In this document: positions 14,427 through 25,817 of the stretch, piece by piece
Position numbering within the stretch: the stretch's first letter is position 1
Layout of the letters: each line of letters begins with the position of its first letter
Assembly (NCBI GenBank): GCA_003586115.2
Contig: QVOM02000034.1
Location: 133,469,598 to 133,533,597 of the forward strand
Reading direction: 5' to 3'
Length of the DNA: 64,000 nucleotides
Origin: Salvator merianae
Taxonomy: Eukaryota; Chordata; Lepidosauria; Squamata; Teiidae
The notes under the pieces: generated by a model
What the model was told of the DNA's origin: nothing
Databases searched by the model: none
What the model saw: the letters and a program-made list of their open reading frames with translations, nothing else
Position numbers and translations under genes: made by a program

Positions 14427-14471
14427 CGAATCCTCACCTGAAGCTCACTTTGAGCTTCAGGTGAGGATTCG
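14427..14471. repeat. Hairpin, 21-bp perfect arms, 3-nt loop
   Basis: Left arm begins cgaatcctcacctgaagctc; the right arm is its exact complement; the loop is ctt. Perfect pairing in an intron with ordinary divergence indicates a recent origin or a mechanism that keeps arms identical. Confidence 0.97.
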
Positions 14472-14481
14472 GACACCTTGA

Positions 14482-14655
14482 CCCTTTCTGCACTTGGCGT
14501 TATTGTGGATTATTGTGGAATGGGGACCTGCTAGGCACATGCTAGTGCAAACTATGAAACGTCTTGCCCAGGGTCTACCATAGTCTACACTAGCATACAG
14601 ATGGCAGGTCCCTATTCTGAGATATAATCTGGAATACGTCCAAGTGCAGAAAGGG
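14482..14655. mobile_element. Nested inverted-repeat element within the foldback
   Basis: The left end ccctttctgcacttggcg and the reversed right end ccctttctgcacttggacg match, and similarity continues inward (attgtggaatggggacctgc against atctcagaatagggacctgc; then atgctagtg; then gcccaggg/cctgggc near the apex). The whole 174 bp is an imperfect palindrome. It may be a separate small MITE inserted in, or a module of, the larger element. A clear target duplication was not identified. Confidence 0.75.
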
Positions 14656-14740
14656 CCCTTTTTTCTTGTCCGGGCGCTAATAATGATTGGTAGCGAATGA
14701 AGTCCGTTGCCGGTTCGTTACGGCTGTCCTGTCGTGCGAA

Positions 14741-14787
14741 TGCACTTGTCTAGCAAGCATTCTTGATGCTTGCTAGTTACAAGTGCA
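14741..14787. repeat. Terminal hairpin of foldback element
   Basis: tgcacttgt-ctagcaagcat, loop tctt-like, then atgcttgctag-tt-acaagtgca. The arms pair with a one- or two-base bulge. The matching hairpin position is retained in the second family member at 44298-44666. Confidence 0.9.
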
Positions 14788-14827
14788 AACAGGCCCACTG
14801 TATGTCAATTATTTTGAACTCAATTTC

Positions 14828-14829
14828 TT

Positions 14830-14870
<41 letters not shown>

Positions 14871-14880
14871 TTTTTTTTTT
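14828..14880. repeat. CTGT/CT/T compound simple repeat
   Basis: About eight CTGT units, then CT units, then oligo-T. It starts 32 bases after the right end of the foldback element. Confidence 0.95.
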
Positions 14881-15857
14881 AGGGGGTTGATAAGATTAGT
14901 AAGAGATTCCACTTGGCTTCATACCAACTGTTGGCCAGGACAGCTATAAATTAGGCCACATCCAACCCAATCTTAGCTCAGCTTTTCGTTGTTCTGTAGT
15001 TCATATCTTCCTCTTCCCTAGTCTGCTGGACTAGGTTTTTGGGAAACCTAAAATCTTGCCAAAAGCAAGGGAATATAGGCCTTTTGGCTGTGTATGTGCT
15101 TACAGAGGAGAGAAGTCTTATAGTATACAGGGAGACATAATTTTTTCAAACTAAATCAAAGTGAACATTGTGCTTCTCAGACTATTTACTTGTTTAGTAT
15201 GCTAGAGATAAAGAGAAAGATAAATTGCTTGGGATAACATAGGAGAAAATAAGAACAAAGATTAGAGAGGATATCTCTAAGGTAAGGAAGGGCTGGCTAT
15301 CTATGAAGAGATTATAAGAATGATTTCTAGCACTTAGTTCCAGATAAAAGAATAGGTAAAGATACTGAGATATGATAAAGGAAGTCTACAGATATAAGTA
15401 CTACCACATGGATCCAGAGAACCTTTAGATTGGTTTATAATAGGTCAAAAATATATTTAAAAAACCCTCCTAAAACTGAGATAGTTGAGATAAGAGAGGA
15501 GCAGTCTACATACCAGAGCTACATACTGAAAGAATGATAGGAAGAGGGAACTCATACTAAGCAGCAACTTAATTTTGAGACATATTGAATTAAGGGAGAA
15601 AAGCAATGATGAGGGGCAGGAAGGCACAGCTCTGCAACTAGCTGATGAGAAAGAAGATTACACAAATAGCAGGAAATACAAAAATCAGAAAAAAAGAAAG
15701 AGCTGAAAGCCTAAGAAAACTATATTAAGGCAACTACTAGTATCCCAGTAACCTCAAAACGTGCTGCCTGCCATATATGAGTGCCAAATTGTCACAATGA
15801 ATAGAGATCAATATACTGAGAACTGAAAACACTCTAAGGACACAAAATCCATTCTAC
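14881..15857 (-). other. COP1 intron, no feature recognised
   Basis: A-rich on the plus strand and purine-biased between about 15170 and 15720. No coding or repeat family was identified. Confidence 0.6.
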
Positions 15858-15972
15858 CTGATACTCGAGTCATCCTGGTAGAAAAATAGCACTGCTCCAG
15901 ATCATCAAAATGAGCTGTAAGCCTCTTCCTCCTTGATGCCAATGTACTGTTATACCAGGGCTGTTTCTTTGC
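15858..15972 (-). CDS. COP1: COP1 exon 10: basic linker before WD40
   Basis: One hundred and fifteen bases. It reads [19 protein letters not shown], then [19 protein letters not shown] plus one base of the next codon. The SRRKR cluster is strongly basic. The acceptor is CTTCAG and the donor GTAGAA, the latter weak because position +4 is G and +5 and +6 are A. Small conservative differences from mammalian COP1 (D for E, T for S, V for I) are typical of an orthologue. Confidence 0.96.
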
Positions 15973-17357
15973 CTGAAGGAAACACAGAAAAGCCTTTATT
16001 CAGCATGAAGGCATACATTTGTCTAATGGTTTTTGCAGGAATTACTGCTCTACACATGAATGACAGACAGATGTTTCATTTATTTAAAAAATCATATTAA
16101 ATGATGTCATTTGATGATCAAGCAGGATAGATTTTTCTTTTAAATGAATGGATGAAATTTAATTAATCTCTGATAAAATTAAAAACGAATACCTTGACAC
16201 TAAGTATATGCAATCTGTTCAGGACTGAAAATAACACTAAGTAAATGAATAAGAAATCTGCACAGTGCAATGAATAAACTGGTAAAACACTCTTATAATT
16301 GGGCACTGACCTTTACCATTTTAATAAGTGGTTACCATGACATATATCTGATGTTAATCAAGCTGCCCCATTCCACTGGTTGCTTTCAGATTTGTCCGCT
16401 CCATTATTTTGACTGCCTTCCCAAGTTGTTCCATATTTTGTGTGTATATGGGTAAAAGGGATTTAATTAAACTCAAAACTAATTAAGTGATCCATCTACT
16501 GAAACTCCTACACTATTTTTTATAGCAGTACAGAAGGCTGACAATGGTTAAAAAGTAAACTAACTTTATATCTTTCTATTTTCTTCAAATGAAACTAACA
16601 TCTATTAAGACCAGAAATAAAAAGAAGAAAGCAAAAACCTATCATATTTTGCCTTACAGAGCAAACAGCAGCCTCAAAGGAAACACTAGATAAATGGAGA
16701 GACACTGAGCCTCCATCTTCCAGCAACATCTTCCTGAAATGAATCAGGATTCCCTAAAACTGCTGAAAACCTTTTTTCAAAACACAGGAAATCTCTAAAC
16801 ATGGTCTAGTGTGCTGTGTCTAGAACGGCACTTGCATGAAATAAGTTTCATTTGCCAATTTAATATACTGACTCTTGCACAATCCTGTTATATATTTAAA
16901 TAGTGACTACACTGATATGCTCCCATGTTTTAGAATTGTAAGAATAAATCTAGTTAGCAACTGGGTACACACACTTTCCACATACTGTTGAGGGGATAAA
17001 ACTAGTTAAATGCTTAAATGGGTGTCTAAATCACAAACTGCAGCTAATTTTAATTAGCTAGTGAAAACATGTCAGCTTCATAACCTACAGTTTGGGTTGA
17101 TAAAGCTGATATAAATTAAATATGAAAACAAAGGCATATCAAAGAAAAGGGAGGGGGATCATGAAATCCTGTGATTTAAATATATGATTTATATAAAATC
17201 ACAGTTTAGCATTATGCTCAGATCAGTCCAATTTAAAGCTCTGAATGTTTTCCACAGAAGTTATAATCTAGTTTTGACACCTCAATTAAAAGTATTTGGG
17301 AATTTCTCAGAATGAGAGATTGGCTGGGTCTTGTATTCCACCTACCAAAATTTTTAC
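15973..17357 (-). other. COP1 intron 9, no other feature seen
   Basis: 1385 bp of AT-rich intron between exons 10 and 9. No repeat family was recognised. Confidence 0.7.
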
Positions 17358-17406
17358 CTGTGAATTGCCGCTAAATCCAGGATATTCTGTAGAATCAATA
17401 ATGCTA
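17358..17406 (-). CDS. COP1: COP1 exon 9: short linker exon
   Basis: Forty-nine bases. One base finishes Ser, then SIIDSTEYPGFSGNSQ. The acceptor is CTTACAG and the donor GTAAAA. Human COP1 as I recall it reads STEY-SQP-PGFSGSSQ, so this copy appears three residues shorter in the middle of the exon; this is a clean in-frame difference, not a broken reading frame. The exon ends on a codon boundary and joins the AKKQPWYNS segment of exon 10. Confidence 0.93.
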
Positions 17407-18039
17407 CTGTAAGAATAGAAAAAAACAAAATCTTTATAAATAGCTAACAAAATTTGTACTGCAAACCACATGTAGTTCCCGTTTGAAGGTTTGATAGTTT
17501 TTGTTTTTTAAAGCACAGAATGCCATTTGTGATCATAAAGAGCTTCTCTCCTCAATAAGGACTTTCACAGTGAAAACTTGAAGCAAGAGTTTTTATTCAT
17601 TGATCTGCCTAATTAATCAGCAGTTGCAAAAGGAATAAAAATCACTTATGAGAAGTTTTTTTTCTGGAAGGAGAGCAGCAAATTTACATCCTTGGTTCTT
17701 GCCTCCTTACTCACTCTGCCACTAACAACAGATGATACTTAACTCAATATGAAAGCTTTTAGTGCCCTGCAGAGACTCAGTTGTTCATCTGGAGCTGTCT
17801 GTCATCAAGGATGTGAAAGAAAGAACAGCGGTTAAACCTTCCCTGATTCCCCAGTGGAAAATCCCCTAGATTGACCAGGTAACAAAAATATTTCTCCCTC
17901 CAGAAAAAAAAAAAATATGTAAATGATGTGTAAATGATAATATTCTTTTCTTGGACTGAGAGTGGCTCAGTTTACACCCTCAGCATATTCCAAAGATACC
18001 TCCACAGTTCCAGACAGAGAAACAAATGGGAACAGCCTT

Positions 18040-19735
18040 ACCATCATTCTGCTATCTGCTGCAGGACTTGACTACCAAAAACAGTTTGAGCTGATCCATA
18101 TCTATCTAGGTGATAGTGTTTGGAGACAGTGAATGGAAACTTCCATGTAGCCAATGAATGGGTAGAATATGGAAGATCTGGGAACGTGGCTGTCAGCCTT
18201 GAATTGTGTAAGCCAAATCTAAGCACCCTCTGACACAAACAGAGAGGATGGACACTTGAGATTTTTTATCTTAGTCATACAGATTTTAACTACCCTGAAG
18301 ACATCCAAGGAATGTCACAAGCACTCTAGCTTGTCTAGTGACTTTGAGAAGAAGGATGGTAAAATGTCTCTCTTGATCCATACGAAACAACAAATCCACC
18401 TTTGGTTTGTGTGTCAGCTCAGTTCTGAGGATTGCCAGATCCTGTGCAATACAACACTGTGGTGAGATGGACAACATGAGACTCTTCCAGCCACAGAAAC
18501 TGACACGAGCAATGTTTCTTTCACAGACAAGAGGAGGATAGGCTCTGATGAGTTCAAACAGTCAAGGCCCTGAAAACCAAATTTAACTTCCATGAAGACA
18601 ACAAGTGAGACATAAGAGCAGCAGAAAGGAACCTCATCACTAGGGGAAGGAATGTGAATTCCAGTTCACCTGAAAACTCCAGCATTGGGGATAGAGCACA
18701 GATATGCCTACCTATAGTGTTGTAACTAAGAGCACTGTGTAGATGCTTTTGTACAAATTCAAGCACCTGAACTAAACCTGATCCAAATAGTTCTACACTG
18801 TTTGGGTCACACTACCAACAAAAGGTTCTCCATGATATAGTGTGAATCCCCTCACCAACTATGGTGGTAATTATTTGGTCTGAATAATAAAGCCTTGAAA
18901 AACTACCTTACTGAGCCTCCAAAGCAGTTGAGTACAACAAGACTGGTCAGAGTGCACTATCGGTTGCTGAAAAAGCAAATCGCTAAAGATGGGCAAGGAC
19001 ACAGGTTCCTACAGTATCGTCTTCAGAAGAAAAGAAGAAAAGAAGAAATGAAGGCCTCCTCCTGAACCAGTGAAGGCAATGAGAGAGGAGAGCAACGGGA
19101 GGAAAACAGAAGCTTTGGGGGGTCAAGGGGCTGAGTGCACATCCAATATCTTGGCTTCCAAGTACTGATGCCTCTGAGGAGATGACATTGGAAACTTTCA
19201 ATCATACCTCAGAAGAGGAGACCTTGTATAAGATGGTATGAAAAGGAACACCTGCAGGGCCTGCAGGACAGACCTGTCCAAACTCAAGTCCCCTTCTGCA
19301 AACTCTTTAATGCTGAAGCTGATCAAAATATTGTCAAAATATGAGTAAACTACTACCCTTTAAGTCAGTGGCTCTCAAACTGTGATCCTTCAGACATCCC
19401 TGCACTATAACTCCAAGCATTTAGTGCCAACCCCAGTGTGGGGCTTTCAAGGAGTCCTGGGAATGGAATTCTGGAGTTGCATTCCAGGAACATCTTGAGG
19501 ACCACAGTTTGAGAACCACTGCTTCAAGTCATACCACTTCTAAAAGGACTGATAAGATCTCAGTAAATGTCCAGGGAGCTGAGGATAAGCCAAATGGAAG
19601 CATCTTATAGTGATCATGGACACTCCTCAAAGATGTTCCTGTGCACAAACTTATTTACAACTTAAGATCCAGAAGAGAATGCCAGCTTTCTGATTTCTCG
19701 GGAACTACAAGCAAGACAGAATAAACTCCCCTACC
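18040..19735 (-). mobile_element. DIRS-like tyrosine-recombinase retrotransposon (decayed)
   Basis: Minus-strand reverse transcriptase pieces appear in order. At 19660-19735 there is GVYSVLLVVPEKSESWHSLL followed by DLK. At 19538-19616 there is HYKMLPFGLSSAPWTFTE then ILSVLLE. At 19321-19357 there is VVYSYFDNILIS, the Y-x-D-D box altered to YFDN. Downstream, at 18554-18766, comes a segment with ALSYNTIGRHICALSPMLEF and SWKLNLVFRALTV that resembles the N-terminal part of DIRS/Ngaro tyrosine recombinases. The RT core between the first two pieces appears deleted, so the catalytic palm is lost. Stops and frameshifts are frequent. A hAT MITE sits inside (19366-19521). Edges are uncertain; the recombinase catalytic R-H-R-Y set was not located. 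Confidence 0.65.
19366..19521. mobile_element. hAT-type MITE, 156 bp
   Basis: Terminal inverted repeats begin CAGTGGCTCTCAAACTGTG on the left and, reversed from the right end, CAGTGGTTCTCAAACTGTG. The 8-bp flanks are ctttaagt (19358-19365) and cttcaagt (19522-19529), a 7/8 match, as expected for hAT target duplications. It has no coding capacity. It lies in the DIRS-like RT between the LPFG segment and the YFDN box. Confidence 0.9.
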
Positions 19736-22400
19736 CTATTCCAAGGAAGGCACAGAATCTACTGAATAGTTGATGCTCAATAGCCTCTCTGATGATTGCA
19801 TCCTATATTTGGAGAGGGGAAAGCTATCAACACTTCTGGGTGTCACTTAGAAAATTTTACAGAATAGTCTTGCTCAATTAAACAACTCAAGGTTTAGAAA
19901 TGGAAGAGCCCTAAACTGTGTAACTTCAACATACTGAAGAAGAAAGAAAGTTCAATAATTCTGCTTGCTTTGTCTAGTGACAGTCTGTTGGAAATTGCCT
20001 TGCAGTTGTTGAAGCTGGAGCACTGGAAAAGATTGTAATAATTCTTTGGAATTAAAAGGAAGGAAATTTCCTGTCTCTAAATCTGATGGCAGATATGCAT
20101 GAGACTTGATAAGACAAAGTCATCCTTATCACCAATTTGTTATTGGTTTCAATTACAACTTTTTGAAGGCTTCCTACTCAAACAACAAATAGACTTTAAA
20201 ATACCTGTCTGTTACATACAACTTAGACCCTGTATCAGCATTCCAATGTTTGAGCCAGAGAGTGCTTCTAACAGTTAAGGAATGTGCTAAAATAAAACCC
20301 TGACCAACGACTGTACAGCACCAGTTCCCAAGTTTGCATTCATGGCCAGCAACTTACTGATGTGTCTGAGCACCAATCTTGTCTGCTTCGGGAACTGATC
20401 ACCACCAAGGAGTTCCTCTGACCTGCTCAGTGCAGCTCCAAGAAACAGTGATATACTAGCAGCAATGCTGAATGTCAACACACTCCTCTCTTGAGCATTG
20501 TCTCCACTTTTCAGACCAATATGTGTCTGAAACTTCACTTCCTTTTGTGTGATGTCACTGAATTCGATATTGGGCAGTCACTGGGGAATCCATTGTTGGC
20601 ACCGTCTACATACTCTCATCAGAACCAGGAGCGGAGGAAGAGGCAATTGGGGAAGGAGGGGACAAGCTCTTATCCTAGCTAGAAATTTCCACATTCTCAC
20701 AATCATGTTCTGCAGTGTTTGGGGAAGGGAGTCATTCTGTCCCTTCTGTAAGGAACTAACATAAGTTTTTTCAAGTCTCAGCTGATCATTCAGAAGGCAG
20801 ATCTTCCATGAGCTTAATATTGAGTGTGTGAAGACTGTCTAGAAGAGAAATCCTCTATATTAAAACAATGCAGGCTGAAAAGAAACAGATTCTGAGGAGA
20901 AGGCTCCTTCTAATGCCTCCTCCAAAAATTCAGAGATCCCTTTGGGGAATTCCAACAAATTAAAAGTATTCTGATCTTGTTCTCCAATTGAGGAAAGCTG
21001 ACATAACTAGAAAACATGACCTGTATGTAGTAAGGAAAGAGATTGCTCATTAGATTCATGGTGTGATGGATCAGATTCAGCTTGATAATGGGGGAGGCAG
21101 TGCACCCCAATGAAGAATGAGGCCTGCAGTGAAATTTCAAGCAGTGCTTGTGACCTTCCATTTTTTGGTCTTCTTGCACATTGGGGAGAGGGAGGAAGAG
21201 GAGGAAGATAAAGGAGACCTTTGGTACTGCTGCGTCGTTGTCAAATAGGCTTTAATGTTGACTTTATGAAATTAACAGATCCTGGGCAAAGAGCTGATCC
21301 ACTACCTCCTCCTTTGACCCAACCTGTCCTACCAGCATGTGGCCAAAGACTTATCCCACATCAACATGTTGACCTGTGTCCATGACTTGTCACTTTAGAT
21401 GAAAAGGTTTCACTCCCTGCCTTTTCCTCCATAGTGTGGGTGTTTACAAGCAAGCACCAATGAGAAAAAAGCCATAACTTATCTCACTGTAAGCACTGCA
21501 AATCTCAACAACAGAAGGAACCATCTGTTAACATCTGCCACATAAGGCTATGATATGCAGATCAAAATGGGAGAGAGAGAAGGTATCTGATGACTCATTG
21601 TCAAACCAGTCACTCTGACTAAGCTCCAATGCTGTCAACACAATCATGCCAAAGTCACTGTCTTGCAGTAGGCCAGGATGCAGCAGAGCTGCTGAGGACT
21701 GAAAGATGTGGCCAATTAGAAAACTCAGCTCCAAAAGTATGGAGCAGAACAACAAAAAAAGTACATGTTAGAGCAAGAGAGAAAATTAAAAAAGAAAATA
21801 AATGTCTCCAAACTGAAAATAGGACAGGCTTATGCTAGACCCAATTAGCAGGCTGTTCTGTTCACAAAACACCAGAACAAAGCAACCAAAACAACTGGGG
21901 CTCTAAAGGACACCATCAACTTTTATATTAACTAAGGTGTCATCTGTTGTTGAAGGAAAGCAAGTAAGCAGGCAAGACCCAAGAGTGTAAACTAAGCCAC
22001 CCTTCCTCTGAGAAGGATAAGAAACTCTGTCGAGTAGCTCTTCATTCAAAATACCACAGAGTAAAGAACGGCCCATGATCTTCAATACACTAAAAAGTGG
22101 ACAGGCCCTCAAAATAATGTCTGAAATATGGGTCCATTGGCCTGTGGGCTTTGAAGAAAGCAGAGATATCCTAAAATCTGTGGAGGTACCCAAACTTCAC
22201 TGCATCTTTGCGCTAAGGCATTCAACAATGTGGCATGACAAACTATATTTTCTGTCATACACAGGCATTCTACGAAGTCAACTTTGTATGTAAGAGGACC
22301 ATGACTATCTCGAATGCTCTGAAAACTATCTGCACACCTCTAAGAAGAGCACATCTCATTTTTATTTTGTTTATAGCAATTTCTCTTATATTAGGACGTA
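19736..22400 (-). other. Possible upstream (gag-side) part of DIRS-like element
   Basis: Minus-strand sequence upstream of the RT remnant has several short open frames, for example at 20287-20538 (beginning MKFQTHIGLKSG) and 21528-21755. DIRS elements carry a gag-like ORF here, but I recognise no definite domain, so membership is inferred from position only. Confidence 0.25.
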
Positions 22401-23372
<972 letters not shown>

Positions 23373-23726
23373 TTACACAACTACCTCACAGCCACAGTGA
23401 CATTCATCTCAAAGTTCTTTATTCAGAAACATGCTGGTACAAACGGGACCGAAAGCTGCCGTAGCAGTCTTTAAAATCAACCCAGATGGTAAAAGGTAGC
23501 TGTTCTCTCTCAAACTGTCTGAGTACTTGAAGTTTATTTGAAAGACAGAAGTTCTGATATATAGGAAATCCATTTCATTTGCAGTTCAGCTTTCTAAATA
23601 TCTGTTTAAAAGTAAATCCAACTGAGGTCAGTCTAGCTGAATGGAATGACATTCTTCAACGAGCAGGGTTAAATGGACTCATTTTAAAAAAGAAAAGCCC
23701 GATCAAGCTGCTTAGAGATGGTAATG

Positions 23727-23834
23727 TCCACACGCTAGTGCCTTAATCCACATTAAAGGTCAGAAAATGCACTTCTAAAATGCATTCCCGGCCTTTAATT
23801 GGATTACAAGTCAGATGGGAATACTAGTGTCTGC
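23727..23834. repeat. Foldback repeat, about 108 bp
   Basis: Left gtccacacgctagt, ccttaatccacattaaaggtc and aaaatgca are mirrored on the right as tgcattcccggcctttaatt, ggattacaag and actagtgtctgca. Arms are imperfect (roughly four in five positions paired by eye). Probably a decayed MITE. Boundaries and target duplication are unclear. Confidence 0.6.
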
Positions 23835-24436
23835 ATGATACAACTTCTAAGCTGCTGTTTCTGTGTGCAGATGCAGTCTCAGACTCTAACATATTAGAAC
23901 TGAAGACTCTCTGCAACAGACAGAATAGACACTTGAATAATCACATTTATAGATCTCCACAACTCAGTAGGAGTAACAGTAGTAACTCCTTGTGGTGAAA
24001 TCCTACCCAGTTTTACAATTCACTACTATGCCATGATATGCAGTGGCACTCTCATTGGCCTTCTCAAATAAGATCCCCATGACTGTATGGTTCCAAATGC
24101 CAGAAAACATGCCAAAATGCCTTGTGAATGGAACACACTGTCATCACTGTAAACTGTGACTGAGAGCTAATAAATAATAAGAGATTCAAACAACTGCCAG
24201 AGATGATTAATTCTCTTGTGTGATACCATATCTACTTCTAGGCTAACTTTTAATTGACAAATTCATTTTGGTGGCCAAACTCTTACTCATAAAAAATATG
24301 CCTCTTCCCCTTCTCATAGGTTATTTAAATATGATGTAACACCCAGTTGTGCAGAAAACAAAAATGCACAAAAATGAATTTTAAAAACAAATCTTTTGAA
24401 GGTATATAGCTATTGAAAATTACTTCTTATTAAAGT

Positions 24437-24448
24437 GGGGGGGGGGGG
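24437..24448. repeat. G12 homopolymer
   Basis: Twelve consecutive G. One of five identical-length G tracts in the window. Confidence 0.9.
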
Positions 24449-24530
24449 AACAGCAAACATTCAAGTGAACAAAATAACCAGAGAGCTTAACTGGTTCATT
24501 TTCCACATTACTGACAAAATATGCCACATT

Positions 24531-24542
24531 GGGGGGGGGGGG
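24531..24542. repeat. G12 homopolymer
   Basis: Twelve consecutive G, 75 bp upstream (in plus coordinates) of COP1 exon 7. Confidence 0.9.
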
Positions 24543-24617
24543 AAGCCCACAGTGAGACAGGCGGTTTGATGCAAATAAAAACCTCCCTCAAGTTGCAACA
24601 ATGGCTGGGCACCTCAC

Positions 24618-24677
24618 CTCTACTCTTTTAATATCTTCTTCCAGAACACTCAACTCTTTCTGGATCTGCTCCAGTTG
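24618..24677 (-). CDS. COP1: COP1 exon 7: coiled coil, 60-bp symmetric exon
   Basis: Twenty codons, phase 0 to 0, beginning QLEQIQKELSVLEEDIKRV and ending in Glu. The acceptor is CATCCACAG and the donor GTGAGG. A 13 kb intron separates it from exon 6 and a 1.4 kb intron from exon 8. A mammalian COP1 isoform lacking about 20 coiled-coil residues is known (from memory), and this exon has the right size and phase to be the alternatively spliced cassette. The open frame continuing upstream of it is intron and carries no real start codon. Confidence 0.97.
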
Positions 24678-25234
24678 CTGTGGATGAAAGAATAAAATAA
24701 AATTCAACCAATCTATACAGACAGAAATTATACTATTATAAATAAAGTAATCTTTCTTAAATAGGAGAGAGATAACATAAATGTTCTGCACATTAAGTAA
24801 AAAAAAATGTACATTTCATGTCATCATTATATATAATATATATGCAGATGTACATTACAAGCAGGAAACTATATTAAAAATTGCAAGAATATTAAGTCCT
24901 TTAAGAACACGGTGTTGCCCAGTAACATTAATAAATAGTATTGCCTTGCTAAATGCTAATATTCAACACTCTTAACAATTAACAGTAATTTTAAACTTAT
25001 TTTTTTTAGAAAAGGATAAAATGATTAGATAACCTGTCTACCTATTATATTCCTGTAAGATAACAGCAAGTATACAAGAACTTTTAGAAAACAAATAAAA
25101 GAATTTAACTTAAAACAAACTGAAATTGCATTTGCCTGTTGAGCAATCTCCTGTTTATTTCCACAGTGGCAAGATGTATTATACACAGCCCTAACATTAG
25201 GCAAACTGAGGCAAGTCCTCAGCCAGCAAATACT

Positions 25235-25246
25235 GGGGGGGGGGGG
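25235..25246. repeat. G12 homopolymer
   Basis: Twelve consecutive G. Confidence 0.9.
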
Positions 25247-25817
25247 AGCAGGAGGCAAAATCCCTGGCTAGGTGGGTACAGGGGAGTCAGTTTGGCATCA
25301 GCCTCTCCTCTCCAGTTCAGCAGGGTTCAGCTCCAAGTCCAGCCCTAGAAGAATGAAACTGCACACCAGTGACAGTTAACTTTATATCATGGTAATATGT
25401 CTAGCGTTTGCCAAGCCAACATACTTAGGTACAGCATAGAAGCTGGCTAGGCAAGCACCAATTGCACCACCCAGAAAAGAGGAACAGCAGCAATGCCAGG
25501 AAATGCTCGTTGATGTACAGTCTGAGGCCACACCATGCTACAATACTCTTCTTCAGGGCTCAACACTGAAGCCAACCCAATGGGAAGGGGGTTCTATGTC
25601 AACTGAGAAGCATCCCACACACATCCTTACATCCAGCTGAGCTTCCCAAGCTCACTCAACTCTACTTTTCTGTTAGAGGACAAAGATTTGGGGCAATGAA
25701 ATCTGCCCTCTGCTTATAGTAACAAGCCTGCTGTCCTCGGGTACAATGGAAAGGGTTGTGCTGTTCTGAATCTGAAATAAGATTCACTGGTGAGGCATCA
25801 TCTTGTTTTTTGTCTTA

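Larger units (their letters stand above)
13775..14796 (+). mobile_element. GC-rich multi-hairpin foldback transposon (Harbinger-like MITE)
   Basis: A 1022 bp GC- and CpG-rich island in AT-rich intron. Ends are GGGCCTGTTCGCA on the left and, reversed, GGGCCTGTTTGCACTTG on the right. They are flanked by ACT at 13772-13774 and 14797-14799, a possible 3-bp target duplication. Inside are a 42-nt perfect palindrome (13790-13831), hairpins at 13839-13865 (12-bp arms), 13887-13928 (19-bp perfect arms) and 14427-14471 (21-bp perfect arms), a long imperfect inverted repeat across 13990-14320, a second inverted-repeat block at 14482-14655, and a terminal hairpin at 14741-14787. There is no transposase, so it would be non-autonomous. 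GGGCC ends with 3-bp duplications suggest PIF/Harbinger, but ACT is not the usual TWA. The open frames within it (up to 189 codons) are products of the inverted GC-rich repeats. Confidence 0.75.

Noticed and set aside
24588..24791. 67-codon frame with a Met start covering COP1 exon 7
   Set aside because: Only 20 codons are exon. The start and the N-terminal part are intron upstream of the acceptor.
24437..25246. G tracts as G-quadruplex elements
   Set aside because: Each is a single isolated run rather than four closely spaced runs; a quadruplex within one 12-G run is possible but not supported by context.
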